A stretch of 64,000 nt of DNA from Rostratula benghalensis. Taxonomy: Eukaryota; Chordata; Aves; Charadriiformes; Rostratulidae. The stretch covers positions 3,723,880 to 3,787,879 of the forward strand of contig VXAI01000019.1 in assembly GCA_013399305.1 (NCBI GenBank), given 5' to 3'. The notes under the pieces were generated by a model. It did not search any database. It was not told the DNA's origin and saw only the letters and a program-made list of their open reading frames with translations. This document shows, piece by piece, positions 38,242 through 51,295 of the stretch. Numbering within the stretch: the stretch's first letter is position 1; every line of letters begins with the position of its first letter. The position numbers and the translations under genes are program-made.

Positions 38242-40368
38242 GGGACACAAGGACATTCCAGTGCTGTCTGAAGCAAAGGCTGCCTTGCCACTTGCTGACC
38301 ACTCTTCTGGAATAAATTTCACATCAGTTTTTGCAGCACAGGATAAATACACTATATCTTTGACATTGATTGTACAGAACCTCTTCTTTCTGGCATGCTT
38401 TCAGCAAAGGGATTAATTTCTTTCTAATATTCATTGAGATAATTATCTCATATTTCTTTCAGTGCCTTCTTTATTTTTAGCTTCCTAAGTAGAAGTGTTG
38501 ACTGCTGGTTTGTGAAATTTTATTAAATAATTAAGTACGTTGGCACACTTTGTACCTAAAAAGAGATGAAGAACTCATGAGTAAGGTTCAGAGAGAGAAC
38601 TGGCAAAGTTTTTACTGAATATTTAAAAGGATACTATCTTTAGCCATCTATATTTAGCTTTTCAGTGTGCTTAAAAGGTTTTTTTTGTAAGGTTGTCTAA
38701 CATTTAAACAAAGATAGAAAGGAGTATAAGAGAAAAAAAATCAGCATTAAAAAAGAAAAAGAGCTTCAACAGCCAAAATATTATATTCATAATATTCTGA
38801 GACTACGATGATGTTGGCAGTATAGTTTTCCAAATGTATTTTATTTTCACACAGGGAAAGGGTTCACAGTTTTCACACTGAAGATATTGAACTTCATTTT
38901 ACAAATTGTGTTTGGATCCTCAAGGTGAGCTGTTAGGATATTTCTGAGTCACAATGAAAATCAAGGATTACAAATATTTCAGATGAGATATAATAACTTA
39001 ACTCTTAAACGCTACTATATTGAAATTACCATAATACAAAGTCCAATACATTTGACAGCAAGTATTGGTTTCAGCAGTTTATTTCACTGCAGTGAACAGA
39101 TTTTTCTAGTGCTATAGGTTAAGAAGAACCCTGAGTGAAAAGTTCTGAAGATATATGTAGGTACTGAAAGTCAACAGCATTTAGACATTTCTTTTGTATT
39201 AGCTAGTGCCCTAGCCTTATTGTCCTTCGACTGCATTCATTGGTGAACAGACAGTTTAGGCTTAAACAATAGAAAAATAAATGCTTTCTGAAAAATTCCA
39301 CACCACTCTTCATGGAAGAAGGACCAAGAAAACAAGCAAGTAATTAAAACAAGATGGAGCCAGTAATAACTCAATAAAATCATGAGATATATTCAAAACA
39401 TGGAACCATTTATTTGCTGACTTAGACCCTTTCAAATTTTCTGAAAGGCAGTGGAGTCAGCTAAATCATTATTTTAGCCAATTGCTTCTAGTCAAAAGCC
39501 TGCTTCTAAGGATGCAGTGGTTTGGCAAACTCATCAGAACACTAAATTACATATCCCCCATAAGTGACCTCTTAGTAAAGAGCTTCATTTAATACTGTTA
39601 TGATAAAAGTCACAAATCCAAGTCACATTACATTTCTAATAAGTGTTAAAGTCATATGTTTGCTAATAAACTTACTAAGAAGGTATTGAGAAATTTAGGA
39701 GCTGTGTCTCAGTATATATTAAAGAGAAGGAAAGTCCATTAAGAGGTTGACCTCATCAGGGTACATTCTGGAAATACCTGAAGTCCTCAGTGATGTCAAA
39801 GGACAATTATTCCTGACCATGTCTCTTCCTCATTTATCTCAAATAATTATTGCTTGGAAATTTTACTCTGCTGTGTGAAAAATCCCATCACGTAGTGGAC
39901 ATAAAAAAAAAATGCAACAAGCAATAAATGTATTCCCTTCATCGTAACTTCTAGAGCCTGGTCAAACTAGAGCAAACATCTGTGGAAGTTTTATAATTCA
40001 GTCTGATGACAAAAAATAGATTATTTGGGTTTTCAGGGCTAAATGAATTTCTGATGCTATGGAAGAGCAAGAGTTCTTGATTCCACCAGTTACTTTTATC
40101 AACAAACCCCACTAATACTGCAATTAAAATAGCACCTGTTCTAGTGAATTCTCTGTGATACTTCATACCATTCCACTTGAACCCTGGGGCCTGGGACCAT
40201 TCAACTTCTGGAATTTTGCTGTAGTACAATACAGAAAATGAAGGAGGAAGAACTGGATCTTTGATAATCACACAATGAAATAGCCTCTAAAAATCATCAA
40301 GCTGCTAAGACAGGAGTGCCATATCAAACTTGCATCTTCTCCCCTTTTTTAAGGAACTTGGGACAAAC

Positions 40369-40407
40369 AAAGAGAGAAAAGGGGGGAAAATGGAGGGAGG
40401 AAAAAGG
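40369..40407. repeat. Polypurine tract
   Basis: Nearly pure A/G for about 39 bases with one T, within a wider purine-rich segment to about 40540 that also repeats GAATAGAGGAAG-like units near 40.50-40.53 kb. Confidence 0.8.
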
Positions 40408-42055
40408 CTTCTGTCAGAAACATAAAAGAATTAAGGTTGTAAAGCAGTAAGGAGAAAAGGTGTAGTGATGGAATAAATAAAAAGAAGAACGAAAATTAAT
40501 AGAGGAAGAGAGAATGAATAGAGGAAGGGAGAGTAAGTATACTTTTAACTATATATAAGTGATATTTTCTATAGTGCTATTTTCCAGTTTCCTGGCAGGT
40601 GTCCTACCATTGCCAATTTCAGGAGAAAGAACTGGGAAGAATGTTTTAAGAACTCATTTAATTAGCTTTGCTGTCAGTTGTGGACTGTAGTTCAATGTAG
40701 GCTTCGCTGAATGGCCACCTATATTGTTACTAATCATAATAGGAAGAAAATGGATTACTTTGTACTCTTAAGAGTTTCTTTTTGACTTCTTTTTCTACCC
40801 ATGAATAATTCTATGGACAAATTCAGCCACAAAATCCTGTTATATGAAACTGTGACTTTCAGAGAGATGCAGGGAAGGGATTTCTTGTTTGAATATAAAA
40901 CATGTTTGAATATAATATAGAACTCTGCTGTCAGTTATGAGGTTGCACTTTCATTCTCTTGTTTTCTCAAAATATATATTATAACTTTGAAGGAAGTAAG
41001 TTGCATCTTCCCGTTTTCTAGCACAATCCTGACTGTTCTATGAGATTTTGTACAAATATAAAACATAATTATATTTCACAGGCATCCCTCTGCCTTTTCC
41101 TGCTTTTTCCCCCGCTTTCATTTGTTTTAGTCTCTGAACTGTATCATTAGTTTTATTTATCTGAGCTGTGAAACTACTCTGACATTACCATTTTTGCCCT
41201 TCCATTTATTTCCAGTCTCTAACGCAAACACGGTTGAAGGGGAAAAAATGCTCTTGCTCTGATTCTGCTGGGATGCAGTTCAGTAGTGTAGTCCTCTGAC
41301 ATCAGCAGTATTGTTATTCTAATCGGTTTCACACAGCTTGCTGAACTGTGATGACAACCCTAGTGTTCTGTAACATCTAGGCAACACCTTGCTGGAAAAC
41401 AGGCTGGTCTGGAAGACTTTTTCCTCCCAAATGAATCATAGAAATCAGAAATAGGGAAGATCAAATCAGAAGTGGTAAAATAATTCCCTTCTGTAAAAGT
41501 GGATAAGTTACTCAGGCAAATCTGTTTGGTCTCTGAAATATTGTCATCATGCTAAAAGGGGCTGATGTTCGAAGGGAATGGATGTCCTGACCTTGAAAAC
41601 ACACCAGCCCACTGAACTGTGGAAGGGACAGTCCAGATATCAGAGCCAAAACCAGGGTCGCAGAACTCAAGACACTCACCACTACGTTTGCCTGCCCTTG
41701 TTTCTACCTTCCATGTCCAGGAAAGCAGGGTTTGTTTATTCACTTCAATGTCACTACAAACCTTCTTGCTATTTCATGTTATGTCATAGCTCATCCTTGG
41801 CTGGGTGGACAAACAAAACCTAACTTAAGGACAAATTAAACAGAATTATATCTACTAGATTCGTAGTCATGACTTAGCATTTTGGTGAAGAACACCCACA
41901 GAACTGAAAAACACGTATTTACACACTGAATGGAGCACATAACTATAGCAATATTCATTCTGAGTACTCAGAAACATGCATGCAGCACTTCAAACTTTTG
42001 CCAAACTGTTTATTTTATCAACATCTACTGGAGATGTCTCAATAAAGTGTCTAGA

Positions 42056-42074
42056 AAATTGAACTGTTCAATTT
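42056..42074. repeat. Short palindrome
   Basis: AAATTGAAC, one base, then GTTCAATTT: a 9-bp perfect inverted repeat. It may be chance in AT-rich DNA. Confidence 0.6.
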
Positions 42075-45000
42075 CTGGACTATTTATTTTAAAAGAGTCA
42101 CTTTCATCTACTTATTTCTATATTATACAAAACTGTATGACAGTGAGAGTTTAATGCAATCTTGTTACGAAAGTAAATATGTATCAGCTAGAAATTACTT
42201 TGATAAAATTTTAGAGGTTTCCATAAAAGAACTGAAGGCTTGTTCAATTTGCTGCTGCTTGTAAAGCAAAATATCTCAGTTATGAACCTACTACACAGAG
42301 TCTCAAAGCCAAATATTTCACAGCACTGCATAATGTAACAAACAGAAGTGTATCCTGAGGTTCACTGGGAGCTCTGACTGCCACATTTAAACTCCTTTTT
42401 CAAACTGCATTTCTTAAAAAAAAAAAAAAAAACACCTTAAAAAAGAACCAAATCCTGACCACCTCTAGATTTGTAAGTCTAGGTTCATAAAAGATCTTCA
42501 GTCAGCTCTTGGCTACTCCTGCACTGGGCACCTAAATGTGCAATGGTACTCTAGACCTTTTCTTTACTGCTGCTTTTCCCAGGTGCTTTGTATCTGATGT
42601 CACAGAAATTCATCCAGGGGATAGCAGTACCCTTCTTGGCGTATCCAGAAATACCTCAGCCTTATCAGTACTGATACTCCATATTCCAAGCACCTACAAA
42701 ATCTACTGCCTAGTACAAACTAAGTTCTCTTGTTAAGCGAGAGGTCCAATATAAAAGACATTCTCAAAGCAGCCCTGACATGTCACACAAAGCTGCCAGA
42801 GGCAAGGTACCTCCCCAGGTCTGTAGCACTCATCCAGCATATGGACTCAATTCCTTTTTCTTTGCCTGACAGGAAAATTCACATCACTTTCTCTCATGAC
42901 CAAACCTCCAAGAATAGCACTGACAAATATTTTTAGACTATAAGGAGGAGAGCAGTAGCTGTCTCACTCACATGTGTGCCCTGGGACTGCAGAAAAAGAC
43001 GGTAGGTGAAAAAGTCACAGAAAACCATAAGCCATTTGCCACATCTGCAAAACTACTTAATTGCATCTGCATATAGTCTGGCCACAGTCAGCTTGGACCC
43101 TGACACCAAAATCCCCCCCATTCCTTTATTCTGAGCATTAAATAAATCCTCACTGCCATTTTCTGCCAATTACTCTGTCAGGCATCTAATTTTCTTGGCC
43201 AGAAGATGGCATAGGCATTTCAAATTAAATTCTTGCTGCAGCTTCACTGGAATTTTCTGCATGATAATTATTGTAATCTAAATACAGTACAACATTTTCT
43301 TTTCAGACTGCATCAGTATGATCTTTCATTTATGCTGTACTGATTATGTCAAATTTTCTTCAACTTGCAGCACAGTGGAATAAAGTATTACAACATGGAT
43401 TATTCTGACAACATCCTCTTTAACAAAACTATTCTTCCATATCTCTCAAACACACCTTTATGTAGTTCTACAGACCTGTACAACACAGCACCCTGAAGTT
43501 TTATCATCAGCTGCAGTTAGAAGCCAAGGTTACTTATATCCTTGCAGTGTCCAAACTTGTTTATGATATGCAGAAACTCTACCTTAGTAAGTTCAAACAG
43601 TAAATATGTAATACTCTCTCCCCAGTGCTAACAAGCTACCTACCTGACATCATTAACAGCTGTAGGCAATTTCCATGGCTCTAATTACACAGCTGGTTTC
43701 ATTAGTGAACCAACTGGATGATAGAGGGTATGAAGATCCTTTTTATTATGTGACAGAGGTGTACATTTGAATAAGGTTTTAAGAAAATCATTAAATAATA
43801 GAAGGTTAAAAGAAAGAGGAAGGTTTTCCTGCATGTGCTTAAAGCAAAAAGGTTCATTGTGAGCTTTAAGCCATTCAAATTTCCCTGCATCACCACCTGC
43901 AGCATCAGGGTTAATTTGCTAATGAGAAGCAAAACCCAGAGGCCCATCACGCTATTCAAATTTAATGTGCACGTGGACTTCTTGATTCAGGCCAGGTTTA
44001 TAAATAGTGCCTATAGTTTAAAAATAGGCTTTTCAGATCTAAGGGAGTTGATATTATGATCTGTAAAGTGAATGAAGCTCCCAGGAGAAGCAGGAGCTTA
44101 TGTAATATTTATTCCTACATTTCTCTTCAGCTGTGTTGTGCTATTTTGATGCTGAGCTGCAAGGACTTGAGTTTCTTAAACCTTTCAAATTTTTCTTCAG
44201 TGAAGCTAGGTCTGCCTGCACATTTGCTTGTTTAGGTAACCTTATTTGGCTCTGGGATTTTTGTCTCAGAAACAGTGGCAGTACACTTACAAGTATTTTT
44301 ATTTAATATTTTTTATTGCATGTGACCTTTCTGGAATCCCAAACAGCGCTGCCAGGCATAGCAACTTTCCAGTATTAAATGGATGCTAGAAAGATTATTA
44401 AAAGATCTTCCTTTTCTTGATATGTTATTACTGATTAAGGTCTGAGGGAGAAAAATTACTGAGCCTGTAGAGCTAAGCTCCATCTCAAGGTACGTGAACA
44501 AAAATATTTTATTAAATTTGCATTAGGCACTCACAAAAACAGGTTTCATTCCTTGATTTTATAGTTGTTTGTGATGTTTTAAAAGTGAAACACCAGTGCT
44601 AATGGAACAACATGCAGGGCAAAAATGTTCCTGGGGTATGAAACAAATCTAGTGTTAACATGTCTCTGTGACACCAATTTATGTATGGAAATAGCCACAA
44701 GAGAAGCAGGGGCATGACCAATAGGTTAGGCCTAATGAAATGCCATTCTAAGGAAGAAGTTCAGCTCCTAGGGGCAAAACCATATTGTATTGAATATTTT
44801 GCTTAGCCTCCTAATTTTGCTTTCTTCAGAAACTAGCCCATTGCCTTATTTTGTGTGGTGACTTATATTTTATAATCAGATTTATTTGATCCTACCATTC
44901 AGTTGTGCAGGGGAGTTACTAGTTTTCTAAACCAGGTGTGATTGCTGTCACTTTTGCTAGAGGTAAATATATTAATATGATGCTGTCTTCATGTATAAGT

Positions 45001-48000
45001 ATGAGGTACCACATTTAAATTTTCTATTCCTGCTGCAGGCATTCATTAGCATGCACCTAATCTTAGTCTTGTTGCCAGCTAGCAGGATAAAACCCAAAAT
45101 TCACATTCTGAGCAAGGGCTGGATTAACAAGAAACATTTCAAAATGCCAAAAAATGTATCTGTAAGCTACTCTTGAAGAAAATTAGTAAAAATATTTGAG
45201 AGACCAGAAATTAGTACTTCAAAATGTAAACAAAACCCCCAAGTTTGGTGCCATTGAATATATAGAAAGTGTGGACATAACAATCTTGGGAATGTTATAT
45301 ATGAATACATTGCAACTTTGAGACAACCTGCTCTAAATTTGCAGCAAAGCATCTTGTTAACTAAGTCTCGTTATGAAACAGTCAGAAATTACTTTTAGCA
45401 ACTGGAAATCTCTGACAGCCAATGAAAAGAAAATAGATAAGGATGGCATGGACCCGGTAGTTAAAGAAATTAAGTTTGATCTTGTAACTGGTCCAACATT
45501 GCAAATGTTTATACTATACTTTTTCCTTAAAGATATACTTAACAAGTGAACTCTATAGATCTGGTTCAAAGGCTGCTGTAATCAAAGCTTTGTAGGTGGC
45601 TTCAATGAGAGCTGTGTGGGCTGTTTAGTCTCACCTAAAAGCCAAAGCATCTCCAGTTACCACAAAGACCCTGTATCCCTCTTAGCTAAATTTGGTGCAA
45701 CACGAGGCACCAATGCATAAGCAAGAAACATAGTGTTCTGTATTTCAAAATGTCTCAACATGATGAAAAGACAATGGTGTCTGGAAAGTGCTTGTTGGAA
45801 GAAGTGCTTGTTCCCTATTATGGGAAATAATTTGAAATAGGTGAAAAGAAACACTGACCTGGCACCCCTATTAGAAAGTGTAGAAATGTCTTGGGGGAAG
45901 AAAAGGAGCAGAAACAGTAGCCTTACCAGTATCGCCAACAAAATGAGACCTCTCAAATTCATTTACATTTCCATCGTACCAAGAAATTCTAGCTGGAATC
46001 TTTAATGTTAAAAACATAGGTTTTTTGTTCCATAGATAAGCTGTTTCCCCTTTATGCAATATATTTTTTTGCCCAAGCTAAAAATTTGGGAACAGTGAGA
46101 ATACTTCATAGTCTCAGCCCTTGAGGAAAGAGCTCTGCAGACCACATCTCCACAGATCTCCTAATATTGCAGAAAGAATTTGTCCTTTTTGATCTCCTGG
46201 CCAAGTGCTCAGCCCTCCAGCCTAAGGCTATAGGAGCCATTCAGCACCACTTAGACCAAGTAACTGTAATTATTTTTTTCCATTAATATTCTGCATTTAT
46301 TTAAGCTGCTAGAAAATTCTGGAAACTTTCTAATTCCCATTAACTTCAGGACATACTTAGCACTAAATCTAGGGGGAATAACTATCCACATAGTACTTTG
46401 TCTCCGTTATGCAGATACAAGTTGCTATTCATATTTGCATAACATAAGCAACCGCCTCATGTACTTCTTTTTGGATGTTTCTATATTCATTTTGACATCA
46501 TGACAATTAATCCCATAAGCATTTATTTTTATAATCTAACAAAGCTCTTACAATCAGTTTATGTTGTTTTATTGCTCCCGGAAAAGTTAAATTTTCTGGG
46601 AGAGCACTTTTTCGTTTTCTGCTGCTTTAAAGCAGGTTTTTGTTCAGCAGGTAGGTCTGGTGTTGCTATGTGTTTGCTGAACAAAAAAGCATCTTTTTCA
46701 GTAAGTGGTGAAAATACTTAAAGGAAAGTTGTGTTAGATTGTGTCTAAAAGCATAGCCTGCTAAAGCTGGTTACCAGTAGATTGTCTTTCTTCCCACATA
46801 CATCTCTTCAAGCTTATTACAGTTTATTTGACTTTTGTCAAAGTCAAGAAATTCAACCTCTACCTTCTCAGTTCAGCCAACTACTGTTAAGGCACAGTAA
46901 AGTGTTCTTTAGTTACATAAATCACATTTTTCACAGTAATATAATGTCATTCTCTAAAGAAAATGAATACTTTTTGTTCAAGGAATGTCCAGATTTTGGG
47001 TTTGTGGCTTTTTTAAGGGTTCAATATGGAACTTCAGGTTTCATTTATAGCATTCTGTTCAAACCCAACTCTGAGGATGAAATTTTTTTTCCTGTATCTT
47101 TTTTGTAGAGGTGCTCACCTCTACAACACTAAGTGTTCCACAAACACAGGAGTTTAATTTCACAACATGGCATTAAATATACAGGAACTTAATAGTGTAT
47201 CAGTATTTTATAGTAATGGTGTGTGCCTAAATGTAGGAGCATATTTTTAAAGCTTATATTATATAACATGCAAATGTGCAACATCATTCCCCACACGACA
47301 CAATGAACATGAAAGTATATAACAAACAATCCCAAGTACATTTTTAGTTGAATTTTCTATTTTATCTTAAAGTTTCTATGCTGAACTCAATATGAGTTCA
47401 TATGAAATGAAAATATACCTGAACTCAAGTTTGAAGATAACTGTTCCTGAAAGGCAGGTTAAAAGTCCTCTCTTGCAAGCAGGTATCTGTTTTCCAGGTG
47501 GTTTCTAGCCCAATGCTTTGGACATCCAGCTGACATGTTAACCCTGAGCTGGCAGCCTGGGACTTGGTTTCCAAGCTCAAGATCTTTTTGAAAAAACACA
47601 GTCTCCCAGGATATTCCGCTAGCCTTCATTTTCCATATGAAGGAGTATTTCCAAGACTTTCACAGTTTGTCACTCCATGGCAGCCAACTGAAAAGATAAA
47701 ATGGGAAAACCATGATGCACCACTTTGTGGAAGGCTGAAATTTGGCAGATTCAGAGACAGAGTGCCTACTCTACTGAGACTTAGTTGTTTACAAAGCACA
47801 GGGCTGCTAAAACTATTCATAGAAAAATATATCATTTGTCCTCTTTCAACAAAGGGAAAAATTCTCCACACTTTTAGCTTTGGTCTCTTATCTGAGCTCA
47901 AGTGTCTAAATAATGATAATATTAGAAATATTGACGGTGAGCCTGTGGATGGCAGAAAAATAAGTTTGGGATGGCTAGTCTCCAGCTAAGCAGAAAATTT

Positions 48001-48935
48001 ATAAGCAAATGTAAATAGGATTCTTTTAAATATTACGTTTAAATAAGTATCCTTGTTCTTTGACCTCTGGAGTTTATATGATGCCATTTCATCAAACCTG
48101 CAATATTCTAGTTGGGGGAAAAAACCTGCCAACAGCAACTTTTTATTCACTTTCCATTTCTTGATTCCTAAGATAAACACAGAGCTCTGAGTTTCATACA
48201 CTCTCTTTATCCATTCCTCTACTGTTTGCCACTATGTCCAGGGTAAATCCCGAAAGCAAAGTTTTTTCCCTTCTTGTCTTCTGCTTAAAGGAGCTCTTCT
48301 GTTTGTGCTGAAATGGTCTGGAATTCTGCCAAAGCCTTCAGGATAAGCTTATTTCAGGCTGGCAGTGAATTCCCGGGCAAAAGAACTACAGCCCCCATCA
48401 AGAGAAAGTTATTTATAAAACCAGATACAAAATCTGTGAAAATTCGTGTAACAAGCTTTTAACGGAGGCCATTTGTCCCAGCTGCCAGTAGTACGAATAT
48501 CAAATGTCATACTTTCTGCATGTATCAAAATTTAAACAAAAGAGGATAAGTGGCATCCTGAGCCAGATAATTTCTGGTTTTCTCTGTAGGTGTTGGCAGA
48601 TTTAATATTTCTAACTGCTATTTAAAGCATAAAATTAGTGAGAGAATATGCATTTTGAGATGTTTGAGATAATATATTTAAACAAAAATTGTTTTGAGAA
48701 ATATAGTAGCTACAATGCCTGGTTGATCCATAGATGATTTTACCATTTCTTTTAACTTATTTTTATCTATTTTTATTTGCCTGCTCAAAATAAATGCATA
48801 AAACAGTTCATCAAGCCTTCTTTGAATTAATAATGAAATTCTATGTCATCTAAAACTAGCAATATATTTTCTTACGGGTTGCAACAGAGCTTGTATTTAT
48901 TTATCAGTGGATAATCTAAATTAAAATATAATCTC

Positions 48936-49018
48936 ACACACACAAATAACTACGTATACATACATATTCATGTATTTATATACCCATACACACATATGTA
49001 TAAATACATATTTATAGC
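48936..49018. repeat. CA/TA-rich low-complexity patch
   Basis: Interrupted CACACA, TACATA and ATATATG-type units over about 80 bp, 1.1 kb before MTNR1A exon 2. It looks like a decayed microsatellite. Confidence 0.7.
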
Positions 49019-50084
49019 TTTCTATAAATGTGGACATGAATAACTGGACCAAAATATGTAGTAGATATTTTTTAAAAATGAGTAAAAGCTAAATCAACGT
49101 ATCTTGTGACCTTCTCCTTAGAAACAAGAATGGGTAGGAGGCATTCAAGTGCATTATTTTTTAAGCAACTAAAAAAAATATATAATCTAGGTTCAAAAGA
49201 TTAACTCAAAACATGTAGTTATGATGAGTTCCATTGTCTTTGAAGAGGAGTGTTCTATCAAGAACTAACACCATGTAAATTAACCTCCCATTGTTTAAAT
49301 TAAAAAAAAAAAAAAAAAAAAGAATCAAAAGAATGGATTACTGCTTTTCCACTTGGGTGGCAGAGAAAATGTGGCATTGCTAGGCTCTGGGAACTGTCTT
49401 GGTCACTGCCAGCACCGCTCCTTTTACTGAAAAGTCTGTCTCTGAATTCAGGAAAGACAACTAAGTTTGTATTCAGGTAGACTCTTAGAAATTTTTACTT
49501 AAAATTCCAAAGATGCTACTTCTTAAAATATGAATTTCCATGGTTTAGTTAAGTGCCAACCAGTAGATTAAAACCGAGTCACTTTAAAAGTCACATTAGT
49601 GAGTTTGAACTACAAATGGAAAAAAGAGTTTTCATTTCAGGACTGCAAAAGTTAAGGGATCATGTAAGGAAAGGGAATTAAATGAAATATGAAAGGTAAC
49701 TGTTTTGAAATTTATTAGTATGCATATTATTTCTGCTGATTTTTCAAGACAGGCTATTTAAAACTAAAGCAAGGCTTAAAGTCATGAATATTTTAATTTA
49801 ATATAAATTCTGAGTCTGTATGATTGGAAGAATCCAAATAAATGAGATGATAAATATAATAGGTCACGGTAATTAAACTGGAAGATAGTTTTCTTTTAAA
49901 AGGTGCAACTTCAAGTTAAGCTACTTCCTTTTTAGATTAAAAATGAATGTCTTATTTCTGTGACAATGAATTTTGATCTGGAAAGTAGAAACTAATTACA
50001 TTTAAAGTGTTCCTCTAGGGCTGGGCATTAATGTACTGGGAGCAGAAGTGACAGAAAAGAGTGAAATTGGAACTAATACCTGCC

Positions 50085-50104
50085 TTTTAATATTTATTTT
50101 ACAG
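50085..50104 (+). promoter_or_regulatory. MTNR1A: 3' splice acceptor of MTNR1A intron 1
   Basis: A T-rich tract ending in TTTTACAG directly precedes the in-frame GA AAT GTG of exon 2. It leaves a phase-1 junction (G|GA, Gly), the conserved intron position after TM1 and the first intracellular loop in melatonin receptors. The open frame does not extend usefully upstream of this AG, and GTG at 50110 is an internal valine rather than a start. Confidence 0.9.
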
Positions 50105-50973
50105 GAAATGTGTTTGTTGTAAGCCTGGCCGTTGCAGACCTGGTCGTAGCAATCTACCCATATCCCCTGGTCCTCACATCTGTATTTCACAACGGGTGGA
50201 ATCTGGGATACCTTCACTGCCAGATTAGTGGCTTCCTGATGGGCCTAAGTGTCATCGGATCAATCTTCAACATTACAGGCATTGCGATCAACCGGTACTG
50301 CTACATCTGCCACAGCCTCAAATACGACAAGCTCTACAGCGACAAGAACTCATTGTGCTACGTTGCTCTTATCTGGGTCCTCACGTTTGTTGCTATCGTG
50401 CCCAACCTGTTTGTGGGATCATTACAGTATGACCCCAGGATTTACTCTTGTACATTTGCACAATCCGTGAGCTCGGCCTATACAATTGCAGTCGTGTTTT
50501 TCCATTTCCTGCTTCCCATAGCCATAGTTACTTTCTGTTACTTGCGGATATGGATCCTTGTTATTCAGGTAAGGCGAAGGGTTAAACCCGACAACAACCC
50601 CAGACTGAAACCACACGACTTCAGAAACTTTGTGACCATGTTTGTGGTATTTGTACTCTTTGCAGTCTGCTGGGCTCCTTTGAACTTCATAGGCCTTGCT
50701 GTGGCTGTCAACCCAGAAACTATAATCCCTAGGATTCCAGAGTGGTTGTTTGTATCCAGTTACTACATGGCATATTTCAACAGCTGCCTTAATGCCATCA
50801 TATATGGACTCCTGAACCAGAACTTCAGAAGGGAATACAAGAGAATTATTGTCGCTTTTTGTACAGCAAAAGTTTTTTTCCAGGATAGTTCTAATGATGC
50901 GGGAGACAGGATGAAAAGCAAGCCTTCTCCATTGATTACAAACAACAACCAAATGAAAGTGGACTCTGTCTGA
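50105..50973 (+). CDS. MTNR1A: Melatonin receptor type 1A (MT1), exon 2: TM2 to C-terminus
   Basis: This is a class A GPCR that binds melatonin at the plasma membrane and couples mainly to Gi, lowering cAMP; in birds it serves circadian and seasonal signalling. The exon opens with a split Gly codon (phase 1) and reads [12 protein letters not shown] in TM2. Adding 63 to the residue index counted from 50110 gives human MT1 numbering throughout: D73 (2.50), C100 and C177 (disulfide), N162 (4.60), F179 and Q181 (ECL2 lid), H195 (5.46), CWAP at 250-253, NAIIY at 291-295. It has NRY instead of DRY at the end of TM3, which is typical of melatonin receptors. Helix 8 holds a possible palmitoylation Cys at 314, and the protein ends in DSV, a PDZ ligand of MT1. 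The predicted total of 350 residues equals human MT1. There is no frameshift or premature stop. The DSV tail and loop 3 favour MT1 over MTNR1B or GPR50. Exon 1 is missing from the evidence, so the entry is partial at the 5' side. Confidence 0.97.
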
Positions 50974-51295
50974 AAATGGGAATCCAATTAAAGTATCTGC
51001 TTTGTTAGACTTAATATTAAATGTTAGTGAAATATCTCTTCTACACTGCAAGCACTTGGATCAAATTCTTGTATGGTAGTTGGGAACTCAAGTTAAAGAG
51101 CCTTGACATACAGATCCTGTTATCCAAAGGGGTATCTCTTGTATAACACCACAATGATATCCTTGAGGGAATTACAAAATTATGCATGGATACTTTTTTT
51201 TATTTTCCCCTATACATAGATAAACAACTAGAAAGAAAATGGAACAGAAGTATCCACGTTGCCTGGCTCAATAAATGAAATGTCAAAACTATTCC
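50974..51295 (+). other. MTNR1A: Likely MTNR1A 3' UTR with AATAAA at 51270-51275
   Basis: AT-rich noncoding sequence follows the TGA at 50971-50973. ATTAAA at 50987-50992 is probably too close to the stop to be the main signal. AATAAA at 51270-51275 is the first canonical polyadenylation hexamer downstream. The end at about 51295 is an estimate; a longer UTR using later signals is possible. No transcript evidence can be read from DNA alone. Confidence 0.4.

Larger units (their letters stand above)
37609..50084 (+). other. Noncoding DNA upstream of exon 2, probably MTNR1A intron 1 (distal part)
   Basis: No convincing coding exon is visible in this stretch of about 12.5 kb. It is A-rich on the + strand, with an A run at 42416-42432, an A20 run at 49302-49321, a polypurine segment near 40.37-40.54 kb, an AAAGC repeat at 38218 and a CA/TA-rich patch at 48936-49018. 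The longest frame (47564-47989, 141 codons, non-ATG start) is within chance expectation. Two segments, 43.86-44.10 kb and 48.27-48.50 kb, have more balanced composition and could be conserved noncoding elements, but this is only an impression. The intron assignment follows from its position before the phase-1 acceptor. Confidence 0.6.

Noticed and set aside
47564..47989. 141-codon frame, the longest outside MTNR1A and CR1
   Set aside because: It starts at a non-ATG codon, has no domain or splice context, and a frame of this length is expected about once by chance in a window of this size and composition.
50110..50112. GTG as a translation start of the receptor
   Set aside because: It is an internal valine of TM2; the frame is entered through the splice acceptor at 50104.
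50249..50470. 73-codon + strand frame inside exon 2 in another register
   Set aside because: Ser/Thr-rich out-of-frame shadow of the receptor sequence.
50422..51051. 209-codon open frame on the - strand across MTNR1A exon 2
   Set aside because: It is antisense to the conserved receptor frame and its translation has no features of its own; codon bias of the sense gene explains it.
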